A DNA stretch of 64,000 bases from CAWCLK01 sp963796225 (GCA_963796225.1 CAWCLK010000006.1:1-64000), one strand, 5' to 3'. Positions 1 to 12,767 are shown, counted from the stretch's first letter. A program made the numbers and translations. Notes: generated by a model not told the origin, from the sequence alone.

Positions 1-225
1 CTTCCGGAAGCCGCGCAGCACCTCGATCCCGTTGCGGCCGGGCAGCATCACGTCGAGCACCACCAGGTCGGGCGGATCGGAGCGCAGGTGGCGTAGGGCC
101 GCGGTGCCGTCGGCGAAGTCGGTCACCTCGTACCCGGCGTCCTCGAGGTAGCGGCGGCACACGTCGCGCACCATGGCCTCGTCGTCGACGACGACGACAC
201 GACCCGCGGGCACGGCCGGTTCCAT
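1..225 (-). CDS. Response regulator, receiver domain (5' part; continues beyond the window)
   Basis: This is the first 75 codons of a minus-strand gene running off the left edge. It begins with ATG at 225. The translation is a CheY-like receiver domain: after the first beta strand (residues 10-13) come the acidic pair D14-D15, and the phospho-acceptor is D58 in the motif LVVLDVMLPG, followed by the usual P-G turn. It would receive phosphate from a sensor kinase. The output domain lies outside the window, so the regulated genes and subfamily cannot be named. Start choice rests on the position of the first beta strand; no clear ribosome site was seen. Confidence 0.85.
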   Translation of the reverse strand, partial: MEPAVPAGRVVVVDDEAMVRDVCRRYLEDAGYEVTDFADGTAALRHLRSDPPDLVVLDVMLPGRNGIEVLRGFRK

Positions 226-288
226 GCGCGCCAGCGTACGGCGGCCAGGCCGGCGACCCGGGCTGGGGGCGCCCCGTTCATCGGCCGT

Positions 289-2118
289 TCACGACCGCAG
301 CGCGTCCAGGATGGCACGGGCACGGGCGTCGTCGGAGAGCGCCTCGAGGGGCTGGGGGAGCGGGTGGGCCCAGTTGGCACGTGTGGGGGGCTGCGTGCCC
401 GGCACGTTGGGCCGGGTGGTCACCGCCAGCAGGTCCTCGAGCTGGCCGAGGACGATCGCCGACGGTGCCGACGCGAGCCAGCGGTGGGCGGCGACCAGGA
501 CGTCGTCCAGCGGGGCGTACCCGTCGCCGGCGATGGCCGCCAGCTTCCAACGCAGGCGCTGGAAGAAGCTGGCATCCGGGTCCTGTCCGATCCGTTCGAG
601 CTCGGCTTCGTCCTCGCCGGTCCACACGCCGGCCACGGTGGGCAGGTCGTGGGTCGACAGCGACGCGAGGGCGTCGGGAGCCCACGTCGACGGTGGCTCG
701 TCCTCGAACCACCCGACGTGGTAGCGCAGCATCCGGCGCTCGTGCAGCTCGCGGCGCACACCCGCTCCGACCGTGCCGAGGTCCTCGCCGACGATGACGG
801 CGCCGGCGCGGTGGGACTCGAGCGCCAGCACGTCGAAGAGGTCGTCGGTCGGCTGGGCCACGTAGGCCCCCTCGGCCGGGGTGCCGCCGGGCGGGATCCA
901 GAACAGGCGGAAGAGGCCGAGGGCGTGGTCGATGCGCAGCGCCCCGGCGTGGCGGAGCGACGCGCGGATCGTGCGGGCCAGCGGCTCGTACCCCGCGGCC
1001 CGGAGCTTCCACGGCACGTAGGCGGGCAGCTGCCAGTCCTGCCCGTGCGGACCCAGGGCGTCCGGCGGGGCGCCCACGGTCACGCCGTCCGCCAGCAGGT
1101 CCTGGTCGATCCACCCGTCGAAGCCGTGCGGGGACGCGCCGACGGGCAGGTCCCGCAGCAGGTGCAGGGGCGCGGCCGCCTCGGCCAGCTGGCGGTCCGC
1201 GCACCACTGCAGCCACTGGTGGAACCGCACCCGCCGCGGGTCCTCGCGCGCCATGCGGTCCATGCCGCCCCCGTCGGGGTGGCGCAGGTCGGCGGGCCAC
1301 GCACGCCAGTCGGCGCCGTGCCGCTCGACGGCCACCGACCACCGGGCGAAGTCGGTCACGCCCGGATCGGCCGAGGCGAGCCAGGCCTCCAGCGCCGGAT
1401 CGTCGCCGGCGGCGGCGAAGGCGGCCTCGAGGGCGGCCAGCTTGGTGGCAGCGACGTGGTCGTGGTCGATGCGCCCGTCGGGAGGCGGCAGCACCCGCCC
1501 GACGGTGTCCCCGCCGGGCACCTCGGCCACGCGCAGTGACAACCAGTCGAGCATCCGCCGGGACGAGGGCAGGTAGGGGCTGGCGTCGCGGGGGGTGGTC
1601 GCCACGGCGGCGCCGGTGGGGTTGACCATCAGCGCGTCGGCACCGAACCCAGCCAGCGCGTGGGCGAGCAGGCGCAGGTCGGCGAAGTCGCCGATGCCCT
1701 CCGAGCCGTGGGACCAGGCCGCGTACAGCTGGACCGCGACACCCCACCAGCGCAGGTCGTCGGGCAGGTGGCAGGTACCCGGCGACACGATCAGGCGGGT
1801 CGGCGTGTCGCGTCCGGCGACCCGCAGCTCGTGGTAGCCGAGGGGGAGGTCGCCCGGGACGGTGTGGCCGACCTCGCGCCGGGTGCCGTCCTCGAGGACC
1901 AGCGTGGCGGGGGCGTCGAGCTCGTGGCCGGTGTCGGGGTGCAGCACCAGGACGGCGTCGTCGGTCGGCGGCGGCCCCTCGGCCCGCGGGTCCCCACCCA
2001 TGGCCTCGACGAGGGCGTCGTGGGTGGCGGGGGGCGTCTCGCGCCACTGCCCGTCGGCGTCCTCGAACCCCGGGATGATCCCCCAGGCGTCGGGCGGGGC
2101 GGCCTGTCCCTCGCTCAT
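289..2118 (-). CDS. malQ: 4-alpha-glucanotransferase (amylomaltase, GH77)
   Basis: It transfers maltodextrin segments between alpha-1,4-glucans in the cytoplasm. The 609-residue protein has the GH77 catalytic set: the nucleophile D397 in LRIDHALGL, the acid/base E445 in GEDLGTV and D491 in STHDLPTV. The chosen ATG at 2118 overlaps the treY stop as ATGA. An upstream in-frame extension reads as low-quality sequence inside treY and was left out. It is the last gene of a four-gene operon with treZ, treX and treY. Amylomaltase there would lengthen short dextrins left by the Tre enzymes so they can be used again. Length fits the actinobacterial family, and identification is firm. Confidence 0.93.
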   Translation of the reverse strand: MSEGQAAPPDAWGIIPGFEDADGQWRETPPATHDALVEAMGGDPRAEGPPPTDDAVLVLHPDTGHELDAPATLVLEDGTRREVGHTVPGDLPLGYHELRVAGRDTPTRLIVSPGTCHLPDDLRWWGVAVQLYAAWSHGSEGIGDFADLRLLAHALAGFGADALMVNPTGAAVATTPRDASPYLPSSRRMLDWLSLRVAEVPGGDTVGRVLPPPDGRIDHDHVAATKLAALEAAFAAAGDDPALEAWLASADPGVTDFARWSVAVERHGADWRAWPADLRHPDGGGMDRMAREDPRRVRFHQWLQWCADRQLAEAAAPLHLLRDLPVGASPHGFDGWIDQDLLADGVTVGAPPDALGPHGQDWQLPAYVPWKLRAAGYEPLARTIRASLRHAGALRIDHALGLFRLFWIPPGGTPAEGAYVAQPTDDLFDVLALESHRAGAVIVGEDLGTVGAGVRRELHERRMLRYHVGWFEDEPPSTWAPDALASLSTHDLPTVAGVWTGEDEAELERIGQDPDASFFQRLRWKLAAIAGDGYAPLDDVLVAAHRWLASAPSAIVLGQLEDLLAVTTRPNVPGTQPPTRANWAHPLPQPLEALSDDARARAILDALRS

Positions 2119-4582
2119 GCCGCGTCCTCGTCGTCGCGTACCAACAGGGCGACGGGGAAGGCACCGAGCAGGTCGGCGACCGGGTGCTCGCCCCCGTCGT
2201 GGGTGGTGCCCGTCAGCCGGTCGGTCCACCGGCCGGCGGGCAGGGTGAGCGTCGTGCCGGCCCAGTCGAACTGTCCCACGGGTCCCAGTGCCACGCTCAG
2301 CCGTGGCACCACGGCGACGACGTCGGCGCCCCGCTGATGGGCCATGACGTGCTCGGCGCGGTCGCCGGTGGCCTCCATGGCGCGCACGTCCTCGCGGGTG
2401 AGGTCACGTTCGCGGCGCAGGTGCAGGGCCTGGCGCAGCACCCACAGCTTCGCGATGCCGTCGTCGTCCGGGTCGGTCAGCGTGCGCGTCAGATCCGCCG
2501 GGTCGACGCCGGCCTCGAGGCGCTCGAGCAGCTCGCGGCGTCGGGCGAAGTCCACGGGGCGGCGGTTGTCCGGGTCCACCAGGGACAGGTCCCACAGCTC
2601 GCACCCCTGGTAGGTGTCGGGCACGCCGGGGCTGGTGCACCGCAGCAGGACCTGGGCGAGGCTGTTGACGCGCCCTGCGGGGCGTACGACCTCCAGGAGT
2701 CGCTCGAGCCGCTCGGCCACGGGCGGGTGCTCCACCAGCCCCCGCGCCCACGCCTCGAGGTCGGCCTCGTAGGCCTCGTCGGGGTCGAGCCACGAGGTGT
2801 CCTGCTTGGCCTCCCGCACGGCCTTGCGCAGGTAGGCCACCAGCCGGTCGCCGTCGATGGGCCACGCCCCGACGACCGTCTGCCACGCCAGGTACGCGGC
2901 GGCGGGGCTGGGCCCGTGCTCGCCCTGCAGCTCCGCAGTGGCGTCCTGCAGGTCGGCCAGCGCGTCGGCCCAGGCGTCGGTGACCTCGGACAGCACCGCC
3001 AGCCGTGCGCGGACGTCCTCGCTGCGCTTGGTGTCGTGCGTGGACGTGGTCAGCATGGCGCGCGGCCAGGTCGCCTGGCGCCGCGCGTTCGCGTCGTGCA
3101 GGGCGGCGGGTGGTTCGCCGATGCAGTCGGGGTCGCCGCCGACCTCGTTGAGCGCCACGAACCGCACGTCGCGGTAGAAGGCGGTGTCCTCGACGCCCTT
3201 GGCCATGACCGGCCCGGAGACCTGCTGGAACCGTGCCGCCAGCTCGTCGCTGGATCGGCCGCGGCGGTCCAGCACGAGGCTGGCCTCGAGCAGGTCCAGC
3301 AGCGCGTGGTCGCTGGCTTCGAGCACGTCCCGGGCATGGGCGGCGGCCCGTCGCACGGTGGCGCGGTCCTCGTCGGTGACCTCGTCGCGCTCGGGCACCA
3401 CGTAGGTCCGGTAGCGGTCCATGCCGACCAGCACCGCGCGCAGCACCCGGCAGGCGGACTCCTCGGTCGCCCGCACGTCGGTGTCCGCCGCGGCCGCGAT
3501 CAGCAGCCGGGCCAGGGCCCGGTGCTCGGCGACCAGCACGGTGTCGACGACCTCGCCCTTGGCCTGCCGGACCAGCTCGTCGTGCGGGGTGGCCTGGTGC
3601 GCGACGGAGGCGACCAGCCGGTTCAGGGGCTCCTCGGCCCGGGGGTCGACCATGGTCCCGAGCAGCCGCCGGGCGAAGCCGTAGCCCACGTCGCCGTCGA
3701 CGGGCCAGCCCTCGCGAACGGGCTCGTCGTCCTCGAGGATCTTCTCGATCACCAGCCACGCGTCGGGCGCGTCCTCGCGGATCCGTAGGAACGCCCCGCC
3801 CGGGTCGCGCATGCCGTCGGGGTGGTCGACCCGCAGGCCGTCGGCGTCGCCGTCGGTGACCATGCGCAGGCTGCGGCCCAGCACCCAGTCGGCCACCTCC
3901 GGGTCCTCGATGCGCACGCCCCCGAGGCTGGTCACGTCGAAGAAGCGGCGGTAGTTGAGCTCGGCGACCCCGTCACGCCAGAACCGCAGGTCGTGGTGCT
4001 GTCGGGCGAGCAGGGCCTGCAGCGTGTCCCGGTCGGGCGTCCCGTCGGCCGGGTCCACGCCGACCTCGGCCAGCGAACCCGGGCGGACCGGGAAGCGGTG
4101 CTCGTGGTAGGCGAAGGCCGGCTCGTCGTCGTGGGTCACGAGCTCGATCTCGTCGAGGACCGCGTCGAGGTGGTCGCCGAGGACGGGCACGACGACCCGC
4201 GCCACGCCGTCCTCGACGTGCCAGTCGATGTCGAAGCGCGTGGCCGCGTGGCTGTCGGGGCCCTGGCGCAGCACGTCCCACCACGACGGGTTGGCGGCGG
4301 TCAGCACCGCGACGTGGTTGGGCACGATGTCGACGACCAGGCCGAGGTCGAGCTCGCGCAGCCGTGCCACCAGGCGACCGAACCCCTCCTCGCCGCCCCG
4401 GTCGGGGTCGACCACCGTCGGGTCCACCACGTCGTAGCCGTGGTCCGAGCCGGGTTCGGCCGCCAGCAGCGGGGACGTGTAGACGTGGGAGACGCCGAGC
4501 CGGGCCAGGTAGTCGGCCACCTCCGCCACGGCGTCCAGGTCGAAGTCCGGGCGGACCTGCAGCCGGTAGGTGCTGGCGGGCG

Positions 4583-4586
<4 letters not shown>
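2115..4586 (-). CDS. treY: Maltooligosyl trehalose synthase (GH13_26)
   Basis: It converts the reducing-end alpha-1,4 bond of maltooligosaccharides to alpha,alpha-1,1, giving maltooligosyl trehalose. The 823-residue product shows the GH13 regions in order: VVDIVPNHVA, then GLRVDHPDG with nucleophile D254, WLVIEKILED with the acid/base Glu, and STHDTKRSED with the transition-state Asp. The long C-terminal half typical of TreY is present. Start is ATG 4586, overlapping the treX stop by four bases; its own stop overlaps the malQ start in the same way. This points to translational coupling within the operon. Product and partners (TreZ releases trehalose from its product) are clear from the family and neighbours. 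Confidence 0.95.
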
Positions 4587-6711
<2,125 letters not shown>

Positions 6712-6715
<4 letters not shown>

Positions 6716-8656
6716 GAGGCGGGTCCTTGGGTCGAGGAGGCGGACAAGGGGTGGACCGGGGCGTTCGCCAGCACGAGCGTCGCCGGACCGGGGACCTCCG
6801 TCCGGTCGACGACGGTCGTGCCCACGCGGTCGGCGGACGGGCCGCCGAAGCGGGCGGCCGTGGTGTCACAGGCGACCACCCACGTCCCCGGCACGTCCAC
6901 CGTGCGTGCGGTGGAGCCGAGGTTGGTGACCACCACCATGCGTTCGTTGCCGCAGGCCCGTTCGAGCACCACCAGCTCCTCGTCGCCCCGCGCCTGCGGT
7001 TCGCCCGCCCCGGGGTCTGCGATCGGCGGCCAGGCCGCACGCAGGGCCAGCAGGTGGCGGTGCAGCGCCAGCGTGGCGGCGTGCTCGCCCTCGGCCTCGT
7101 CGCGCAGGTGCCACGACAGGACGGCGGAGCGGAAGGTCGCCTCGTCCTGCGGGTCGGGCACCTCGCCCTGCCAGGCGAAGTCGGCGAACTCCTCGCGCCG
7201 GCCACGCCGGACGGCCTCGACGAGGTCGGGGTCGCCGTGCGAGGTGAAGTAGGGGAACGGGTTCGGCTCGGCGTACTCCTCGCCCATGAACAGCATCGGC
7301 ACGTACGGCAGCGTGAGCAGCAGCGCCGTGGCCGCCTTGCGTGCCTCGAACGGCGCGAGGTGGACCAGGCGGTCCCCGGCGGCGCGGTTGCCGACCTGGT
7401 CGTGGTTCTGCAGGCAGGCGACGAAGCGGTCGTGCGGCACGTCCGGGGCGCGGCGCGCCGACGGTGCGGCGCCGGTAGGCGGACCAGCGCCCCGCGTACA
7501 GCAGGCGGTCGCGCAGCATGGCCGGCAGGTCGCCCAGCCCCGCGTAGTCGACGTAGTAGGCGGCGTCCTCGCCGGTCAGGGCGGTGTGCAGGACGTGGTG
7601 GGCGTCGTCGAGCCACTGGGCATCGAGGCCGTACCCGCCGACCTCGGGTGCGCGGACCAGCCGCGGGTCCTGCAGGTCGGATTCGGCGACGATCCAGACG
7701 GGGCGGCCGCGGCGCCGACCCTCGCCGTGGACGGCGTCGGCGAGCTCGGCCAGCAGGTGGGTGGCGGACTGGTCCACGATCCCGTGCACCGCGTCCAGCC
7801 GCAGCCCGTCGACGTGGAAGTCGCGGACCCACCGCACGGCGTTCTCGACGACGTACCGGCGCACGGGGTCGCTGTCGGGACCGTCCACGTTCAGGCCGTC
7901 GCCCCACGGGGTGACGTGGTGGTCGGAGAAGTACGGGCCGAAGTCGCCGAGGACGTTGCCCTCGGGGCCGACGTGGTTGTAGACGACGTCGAGCACGACG
8001 GCGATGCCGCGTGCGTGCGCGGCGTCGACCAGTCGTCGCAGGCCGTCCGGGCCGCCGTAGGTGTCCTGCACGGCGAACGGCAGCACCCCGTCGTAGCCCC
8101 AGTTGCGCCCGCCGGGGAACTGGGCGACCGGCAGCAGCTCGATCGCGGTGATGCCGTCGGCGGCCAGCGCGGCCAGCCGGGGGACGATGGCGTCGAAGGT
8201 GCCCTCCGGCGTGAACGTGCCGACGTGCAGCTCGTAGACGACCAGGCGGGAGCGGTCCGGCGGGACGAAGCCGTCGTCGGTCCACGCGAAGGCGGCCGGG
8301 TCGTCGACGGCGGAGGGCCCGTGCACGCCGTCGGGCTGGTGGCGGGACGCCGGGTCGGGCCGGTCGACGGACCCGTCGGGGCCGTGCAGGCGGTAGCGGT
8401 AGCGCTGGCCCGCCGACGCGCCCTCGGCCAGGCCCACGTGGTAGCCGTCGACGGCGTCGAGGCGCAGGGGCGGCCGGTCCTCGAGGAGCAGGTCGACGGC
8501 GTCTGCGCGGGGCGCCCAGACCGCGACGCGCACGCCACCGTCGACCGGCGTGGCGCCGAGGGGAGCTGGGGGGACGCGGGGGGTGGCGCGAGGATCGGGG
8601 AGGGTGATGGGGGACCTGCCGGCAGCGGGGTGACGGACGAGGGACGAGGGTCCCAC
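6712..8656 (-). CDS. treZ: Malto-oligosyltrehalose trehalohydrolase (GH13_10), one frame change
   Basis: It releases free trehalose from maltooligosyl trehalose. The N-terminal part (8656 to about 7460) has the CBM48-like segment VAVWAPRADAV, then VLDVVYNHVGPEGN, DGLRLDAVHGI with the nucleophile Asp, and WIVAESDL with the acid/base Glu. The remainder (about 7455 to 6712) lies in another frame: HDRFVACLQNHDQVGNRA and LPYVPMLFMGEEYAE. The two parts join if one base is removed near 7449-7462, giving about 647 residues, normal for TreZ. Start is uncertain: GTG 8656 gives roughly 40 residues before the first domain. It is the first gene of the operon and is divergent from the ABC pair. Confidence 0.88.
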
Positions 8657-8795
8657 ATCGAGCCGGCTCGCGCGGTGACCGGGCGTTCATCCGCGAGCGG
8701 TTGACGAGCGGGGCGCGATCGGCGTTCACTCCCGGGCTCGCCCGACGGGCGACCACCGGCCCGTGTCCCGGTGCCTCCTCTCCGTCCAGGCCGCC

Positions 8796-10535
8796 ATGAT
8801 GCCCGTCCGGGCCTACCTCGCGCTGCTGTCCTCGAACCTCGAGGGCATGGGCCGGCGTGTCGTCGCGCTGGTCGTCGCGCTGGTGGCCGGGATCGCGCTG
8901 CAGCTGGTGAACCCGCAGCTGCTGCGGTCGGTGATCGACGGGGCGCTGGCCGGCGAGCCCTCCTCGGCCCTGGTGCCGCTGGCCGCGGTCTTCATCGTCG
9001 TCGCGCTCACGCACCAGGGCGTGGCGATCACCGCGACCTGGCTGGCCGAGGACGTCGGGTGGCGAGCCACCAATCGCCTGCGCGCCGACCTCACCGCCCA
9101 CGTCCTCGACCTGGACATGGGCTTCCACACCCAGCACACGCCGGGGCACCTCATCGAGCGGGTCGACGGCGACGTCACCGCCCTGTCGAACTTCTTCGCG
9201 GCCATGACCGTCAAGGTGCTCGGCAACGGCCTGCTCATCCTCGGGATCATCGTGCTGATCACGCGCGAGTCGTGGATGCTCGGACTCCTCGTCGCCGGGC
9301 TCGTGGGCGGGGCGCTGGTGGCCTTCGCCCGGCTGCACGCGGTCGCGGTGCCGTGGTGGACCGCCGTGAGCGCCACGCAGGCCGAGCTCTACGGCCAGGT
9401 CGGCGAGCAGGTCGAGGGGACCGAGGACATCGTCCCCAACGGTGCCGCCGGGTTCATGCAGGAACGGTTCGCGCGACGGCTGCGGACCTACCTGCCCCAG
9501 TACGTGCGTGGCTGGACCGGCTTCGCCATGATGTGGGGCACCAGCCAGGTGCTGTCCAGCGCCATGGTCGTGGGCATCGTGCTGGTCGGGGCGTGGCAGT
9601 TCGCCCGCGGCGGGCTCACGATCGGGACGATCTTCCTCGTCGTCTACTACGTCGACATGATCGAACGGCCGCTGCACCAGCTCCGTGACCAGTTCCAGGA
9701 CCTGCAGAAGGCCGGCGGGGCGGTCGTCCGGATCTCGCAGCTGCGCGAGGTCCAGCCCCGCGTCTGGCCCGGCGGCGGCACGCACCTGCCGGCGGGACCG
9801 CTCGAGGTCGCCTTCGAGGACGTCGACTTCACGTACGGCGACGAGGGCGAGGATCCACGCGTGCTCCACGGCGTGGACGTCGTCGTGCGGCCCGGGCGGT
9901 CGCTGGGTCTGATCGGTCGGACCGGGTCGGGCAAGTCCACCATCGCCAAGCTCGCGGTCCGCCTGCACGAGCCCGACGCGGGCACGGTGCGGGTGGGTGG
10001 CGTGCCGATCGGCGAGGTCTCCGACCTGCGCCGCCACGTCGGCATGGTGACCCAGGACGTCCAGCTGTTCCGGGCCTCGGTCCGCGACAACCTGACGTTC
10101 TTCGACCCGGCGGTGTCCGACGCGCGCCTGCTCGAGGTGATCGAGGCGCTGTCGCTGGGGCCGTGGTTCGAGACGCTGTCCGACGGGCTCGACACCGTGC
10201 TGGACGGGGACGACCTGTCCGCGGGCCAGGCCCAGCTGCTGGCCTTCGCGCGCATCTTCCTGCACGACCCCGGCCTGGTGGTCCTCGACGAGGCCTCGTC
10301 CCGTCTCGACCCGGTCACCGAGGCGATGCTGGAGCGGGCCATCGACCGGCTGCTGGCCGACCGCACCGCCATCGTGATCGCCCACCGGCTGCACACACTC
10401 CACCGGGTCGACGACGTGCTGGTGCTCGACGAGGGCCGGGTCGTCGAGCACGGGGACCGCGCGACGCTGGCCGCGGACCCCGACAGCCGCTTCGCGCGCC
10501 TGCTGGCCGCGGGCATGGAGGAGGTGCTGTCGTGA
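8796..10535 (+). CDS. ABC exporter half-transporter, canonical-Walker-B subunit
   Basis: This is a type IV ABC exporter half-transporter: a membrane domain of about 320 residues with six predicted helices, then a nucleotide-binding domain. Walker A is GRTGSGKST (K380), the Q-loop MVTQDVQLF, the signature DDLSAGQAQL, Walker B VVLDEASS with the catalytic Glu, and the switch His is in VIAHRL. The signature is LSAGQ rather than LSGGQ. Start is ATG 8796; GTG 8763 is also possible. Its stop overlaps the next gene's GTG start (GTGA), so the two are co-translated, probably as a heterodimer. Substrate is unknown (drug, lipid or peptide are all possible). Confidence 0.88.
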   Translation: MMPVRAYLALLSSNLEGMGRRVVALVVALVAGIALQLVNPQLLRSVIDGALAGEPSSALVPLAAVFIVVALTHQGVAITATWLAEDVGWRATNRLRADLTAHVLDLDMGFHTQHTPGHLIERVDGDVTALSNFFAAMTVKVLGNGLLILGIIVLITRESWMLGLLVAGLVGGALVAFARLHAVAVPWWTAVSATQAELYGQVGEQVEGTEDIVPNGAAGFMQERFARRLRTYLPQYVRGWTGFAMMWGTSQVLSSAMVVGIVLVGAWQFARGGLTIGTIFLVVYYVDMIERPLHQLRDQFQDLQKAGGAVVRISQLREVQPRVWPGGGTHLPAGPLEVAFEDVDFTYGDEGEDPRVLHGVDVVVRPGRSLGLIGRTGSGKSTIAKLAVRLHEPDAGTVRVGGVPIGEVSDLRRHVGMVTQDVQLFRASVRDNLTFFDPAVSDARLLEVIEALSLGPWFETLSDGLDTVLDGDDLSAGQAQLLAFARIFLHDPGLVVLDEASSRLDPVTEAMLERAIDRLLADRTAIVIAHRLHTLHRVDDVLVLDEGRVVEHGDRATLAADPDSRFARLLAAGMEEVLS

Positions 10536-12280
10536 CCTCCTCGCCGTGGCGTGTCGTGTGGCGGCTGGTGCGCAACCAGCCGGGCCGCTACGCGGCCAGC
10601 CTGACCGTGTGGATCGCGATCTGGACGATGCCGGTCCTGCTCGGCCTGCTGTCGCGCCAGTTCTTCGACGGCCTGGCGGGCACGGGCGGCTGGGCGGCGC
10701 CGAGCGTCGCCACCGCGATCGTGGTGTGGACCTGCGCCTACGTCGGCGCGATCGTGACCGGCATGCGGCTGCACGCGAGCCTGATGGTCCGGGCCCGCAC
10801 CGGCGTGCAGCGCACGATGCTGGCGTGGATCTTCGGCCTGCCGGCGGCCCGCCCCGTCGCCGAGAGCCCGGGCGAGGTGGTCAGTCGGTTCCGCGACGAC
10901 ACCGAGCACCTGCAGGAGGCCTTCGACTTCAGCGTGGACTTCGCCGGCTCGATCCTGTCGGCCGTGATCGCCTTCGCGCTGCTGGTCACCGTCGACCCCG
11001 TCGTCACGGTGGTCGTGTTCGTCCCGGTCCTGCTCGTGGTCGGGATCGTGTTCGCCCTCGGCGGCCGAATCCGCCGCTACCGCATCGCCGCCCGGGAGAC
11101 CACCGAGGACGTGACCGGCTTCCTCGGCGAGTCGTTCGGGGCCGTGCAGTCCGTGAAGGTGGCGGGCGCGGAGCGGCCCCTGCTGGCCCGCTTCGCGGTG
11201 CTCAACGACCACCGTCGCCGGATGATGGTGCGCGACCGCACGCTCACGGCCGCGACCGACGCGCTGATCAACAACACGACCAACGTGGCGGTCGGCGTCG
11301 TGCTGCTGCTGGCCGCCGGGTCCATCGGGGCGGGCGGACCGGACGGGCTGACGGTCGGTGACGTGGCGCTGTTCACGTCGCTGCTCGGCCGGGTGACCTT
11401 CGCCGCCTACATGACCGGGCAGTTCCTCGCCCGCGTACGGCAGGCCGGCGTCTCCGTCGAGCGCATGGTCGACCTGCTCCCGGGGGCCGACGCGGGCGAC
11501 CTCACGCGCCATCGCCGCCTCGAGGACCCGGAGGTCGCCGACGCCCCGCCCGCGCTGACGCCCACGGCCGACGCCCCGCTGCTGTCCCTGCGCGGGCTGA
11601 CCGTCGAGCATCCCGGCGGGGCGCGGGGGATCGAGGACGTCGACCTCGACGTGCAGCGCGGTCAGCTGGTGGTGGTGACGGGGCGCGTCGGCAGCGGCAA
11701 GACCACGCTGCTGCGTGCGGCGCTCGGGCTCCTGCCCGCCCGCGGCACGATCGCCTGGGAGGGACAGGTGCTGGACGACCCCGCGGCCGCGCTCGGCCCG
11801 CCCCGCACCGCCTACACCCCCCAGGTGCCGAAGCTGTTCTCGATGGACCTGCGTGACAACCTGGCCATGGGGGCCGACGTCGACGACGAGGCGCTGCTGG
11901 CCGCGATGGCCGACGCCACGCTGGACGTCGACCTGGCGGCCATGCCCCACGGGCTGGACACCACCGTGGGGCCCCGGGGCCTGCGCCTGTCCGGCGGCCA
12001 GATCCAGCGGTCCGCCGCGGCGCGGATGCTGGTCCGCCGCCCCGACCTGCTGGTCTTCGACGACCTGTCCTCGGCCCTCGATGTCGAGACCGAGGCCATC
12101 CTGTGGGAGCGGCTGTTCGGCCGGCCCGGCACGACCACGGCGCTCGTCGTGTCGCACCGACGCCCCGCCCTGGCCCGCGCCGACCTCGTCGTCGTGCTCG
12201 AGGACGGACGCGTCGCCGACCGCGGCACGGCCCGGGACCTGCTCGTGCGCTCCGCGACCTTCCGAAATCTCTGGGGCTGA
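10532..12280 (+). CDS. ABC exporter half-transporter, degenerate-Walker-B subunit
   Basis: This 582-residue protein is the partner of the preceding half-transporter. An N-terminal six-helix membrane domain is followed by an NBD with Walker A GRVGSGKTT (K390), Q-loop YTPQVPKLF, canonical signature RLSGGQIQRS and switch His in VVSHRRPA. Walker B reads LLVFDDLSS: D510 is followed by D511 where the catalytic Glu is expected. Such a Glu-to-Asp change, paired with a non-canonical signature on the partner (LSAGQ), is the usual pattern of heterodimeric exporters with one weak ATP site, such as TM287/288 or BmrCD. It starts with GTG 10532 overlapping the upstream stop. Confidence 0.88.
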   Translation: MTSSPWRVVWRLVRNQPGRYAASLTVWIAIWTMPVLLGLLSRQFFDGLAGTGGWAAPSVATAIVVWTCAYVGAIVTGMRLHASLMVRARTGVQRTMLAWIFGLPAARPVAESPGEVVSRFRDDTEHLQEAFDFSVDFAGSILSAVIAFALLVTVDPVVTVVVFVPVLLVVGIVFALGGRIRRYRIAARETTEDVTGFLGESFGAVQSVKVAGAERPLLARFAVLNDHRRRMMVRDRTLTAATDALINNTTNVAVGVVLLLAAGSIGAGGPDGLTVGDVALFTSLLGRVTFAAYMTGQFLARVRQAGVSVERMVDLLPGADAGDLTRHRRLEDPEVADAPPALTPTADAPLLSLRGLTVEHPGGARGIEDVDLDVQRGQLVVVTGRVGSGKTTLLRAALGLLPARGTIAWEGQVLDDPAAALGPPRTAYTPQVPKLFSMDLRDNLAMGADVDDEALLAAMADATLDVDLAAMPHGLDTTVGPRGLRLSGGQIQRSAAARMLVRRPDLLVFDDLSSALDVETEAILWERLFGRPGTTTALVVSHRRPALARADLVVVLEDGRVADRGTARDLLVRSATFRNLWG

Positions 12281-12313
12281 GGCCCGGGGATCTCTGGGGC
12301 TGAGCCCGGGGTC
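12266..12313. repeat. Short tandem duplication around the ABC gene stop codon
   Basis: The segment ctctggggctgag with following cccgggg occurs twice, once carrying the TGA stop of the ABC gene and again about 25 bases on. The two cccggg units can also pair as a weak stem between the convergent genes, so a terminator role is possible. No T-tract is present. Confidence 0.5.
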
Positions 12314-12767
12314 AGTCCAGGGTCACCGCCGTGCAGCCGGTTCGGTACTCGTGGGTGCCGTCGGTCACGACCCAGTCCACGCCGTGGGTGCCGGTCGGGA
12401 AGTCCGCGACGTCCTCCGGGGCGAACCTCCCCGCCCCGTGCCCGTTGCCGGCGGCGTTGGTCGTGAAGGTCGCCGTCGGGATCAGGGCGCCGACCGGATC
12501 GCTGCAGTCCGGGTCGAGCGGATGGGCCTCCAGGGTCACCTGGAAGGTGGCGCCGGGCACCGCCCCGACGAGCACGTATCGCTCGAGGGCATAGACGATC
12601 GGGCCCTCGGCGTGGATGTTCTCCACGAACCCGGACCGCAGCGGGGCGTCGTCGGTGGGGGCCAGCGCCAGGTGCTGGGAGTGCTGCGTGGCATCCGCCA
12701 GTGCGGGTGCCGCAGTGCCGAGCAGGGACACCAGTCCGAGTGCCAGGGCCAGGGTCGTGCGACGCAT
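12312..12767 (-). CDS. Small secreted protein, unknown function
   Basis: It is 151 residues. The N-terminus MRRTTLALALGLVSLLG followed by APALADA is a classical Sec signal peptide with cleavage after ALA near residue 26. The mature part has two Cys (in DPDCSDP and RTGCTAV) that could form a disulfide, and a compact beta-rich look (FQVTLEAH, TATFTTNAAGNG). I do not recognise a family. ATG 12767 is supported by an AAGGA site eight bases upstream, so the longer open frame is not used. It is convergent with the ABC pair and divergent from the next small secreted protein. Confidence 0.75.
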   Translation of the reverse strand: MRRTTLALALGLVSLLGTAAPALADATQHSQHLALAPTDDAPLRSGFVENIHAEGPIVYALERYVLVGAVPGATFQVTLEAHPLDPDCSDPVGALIPTATFTTNAAGNGHGAGRFAPEDVADFPTGTHGVDWVVTDGTHEYRTGCTAVTLD

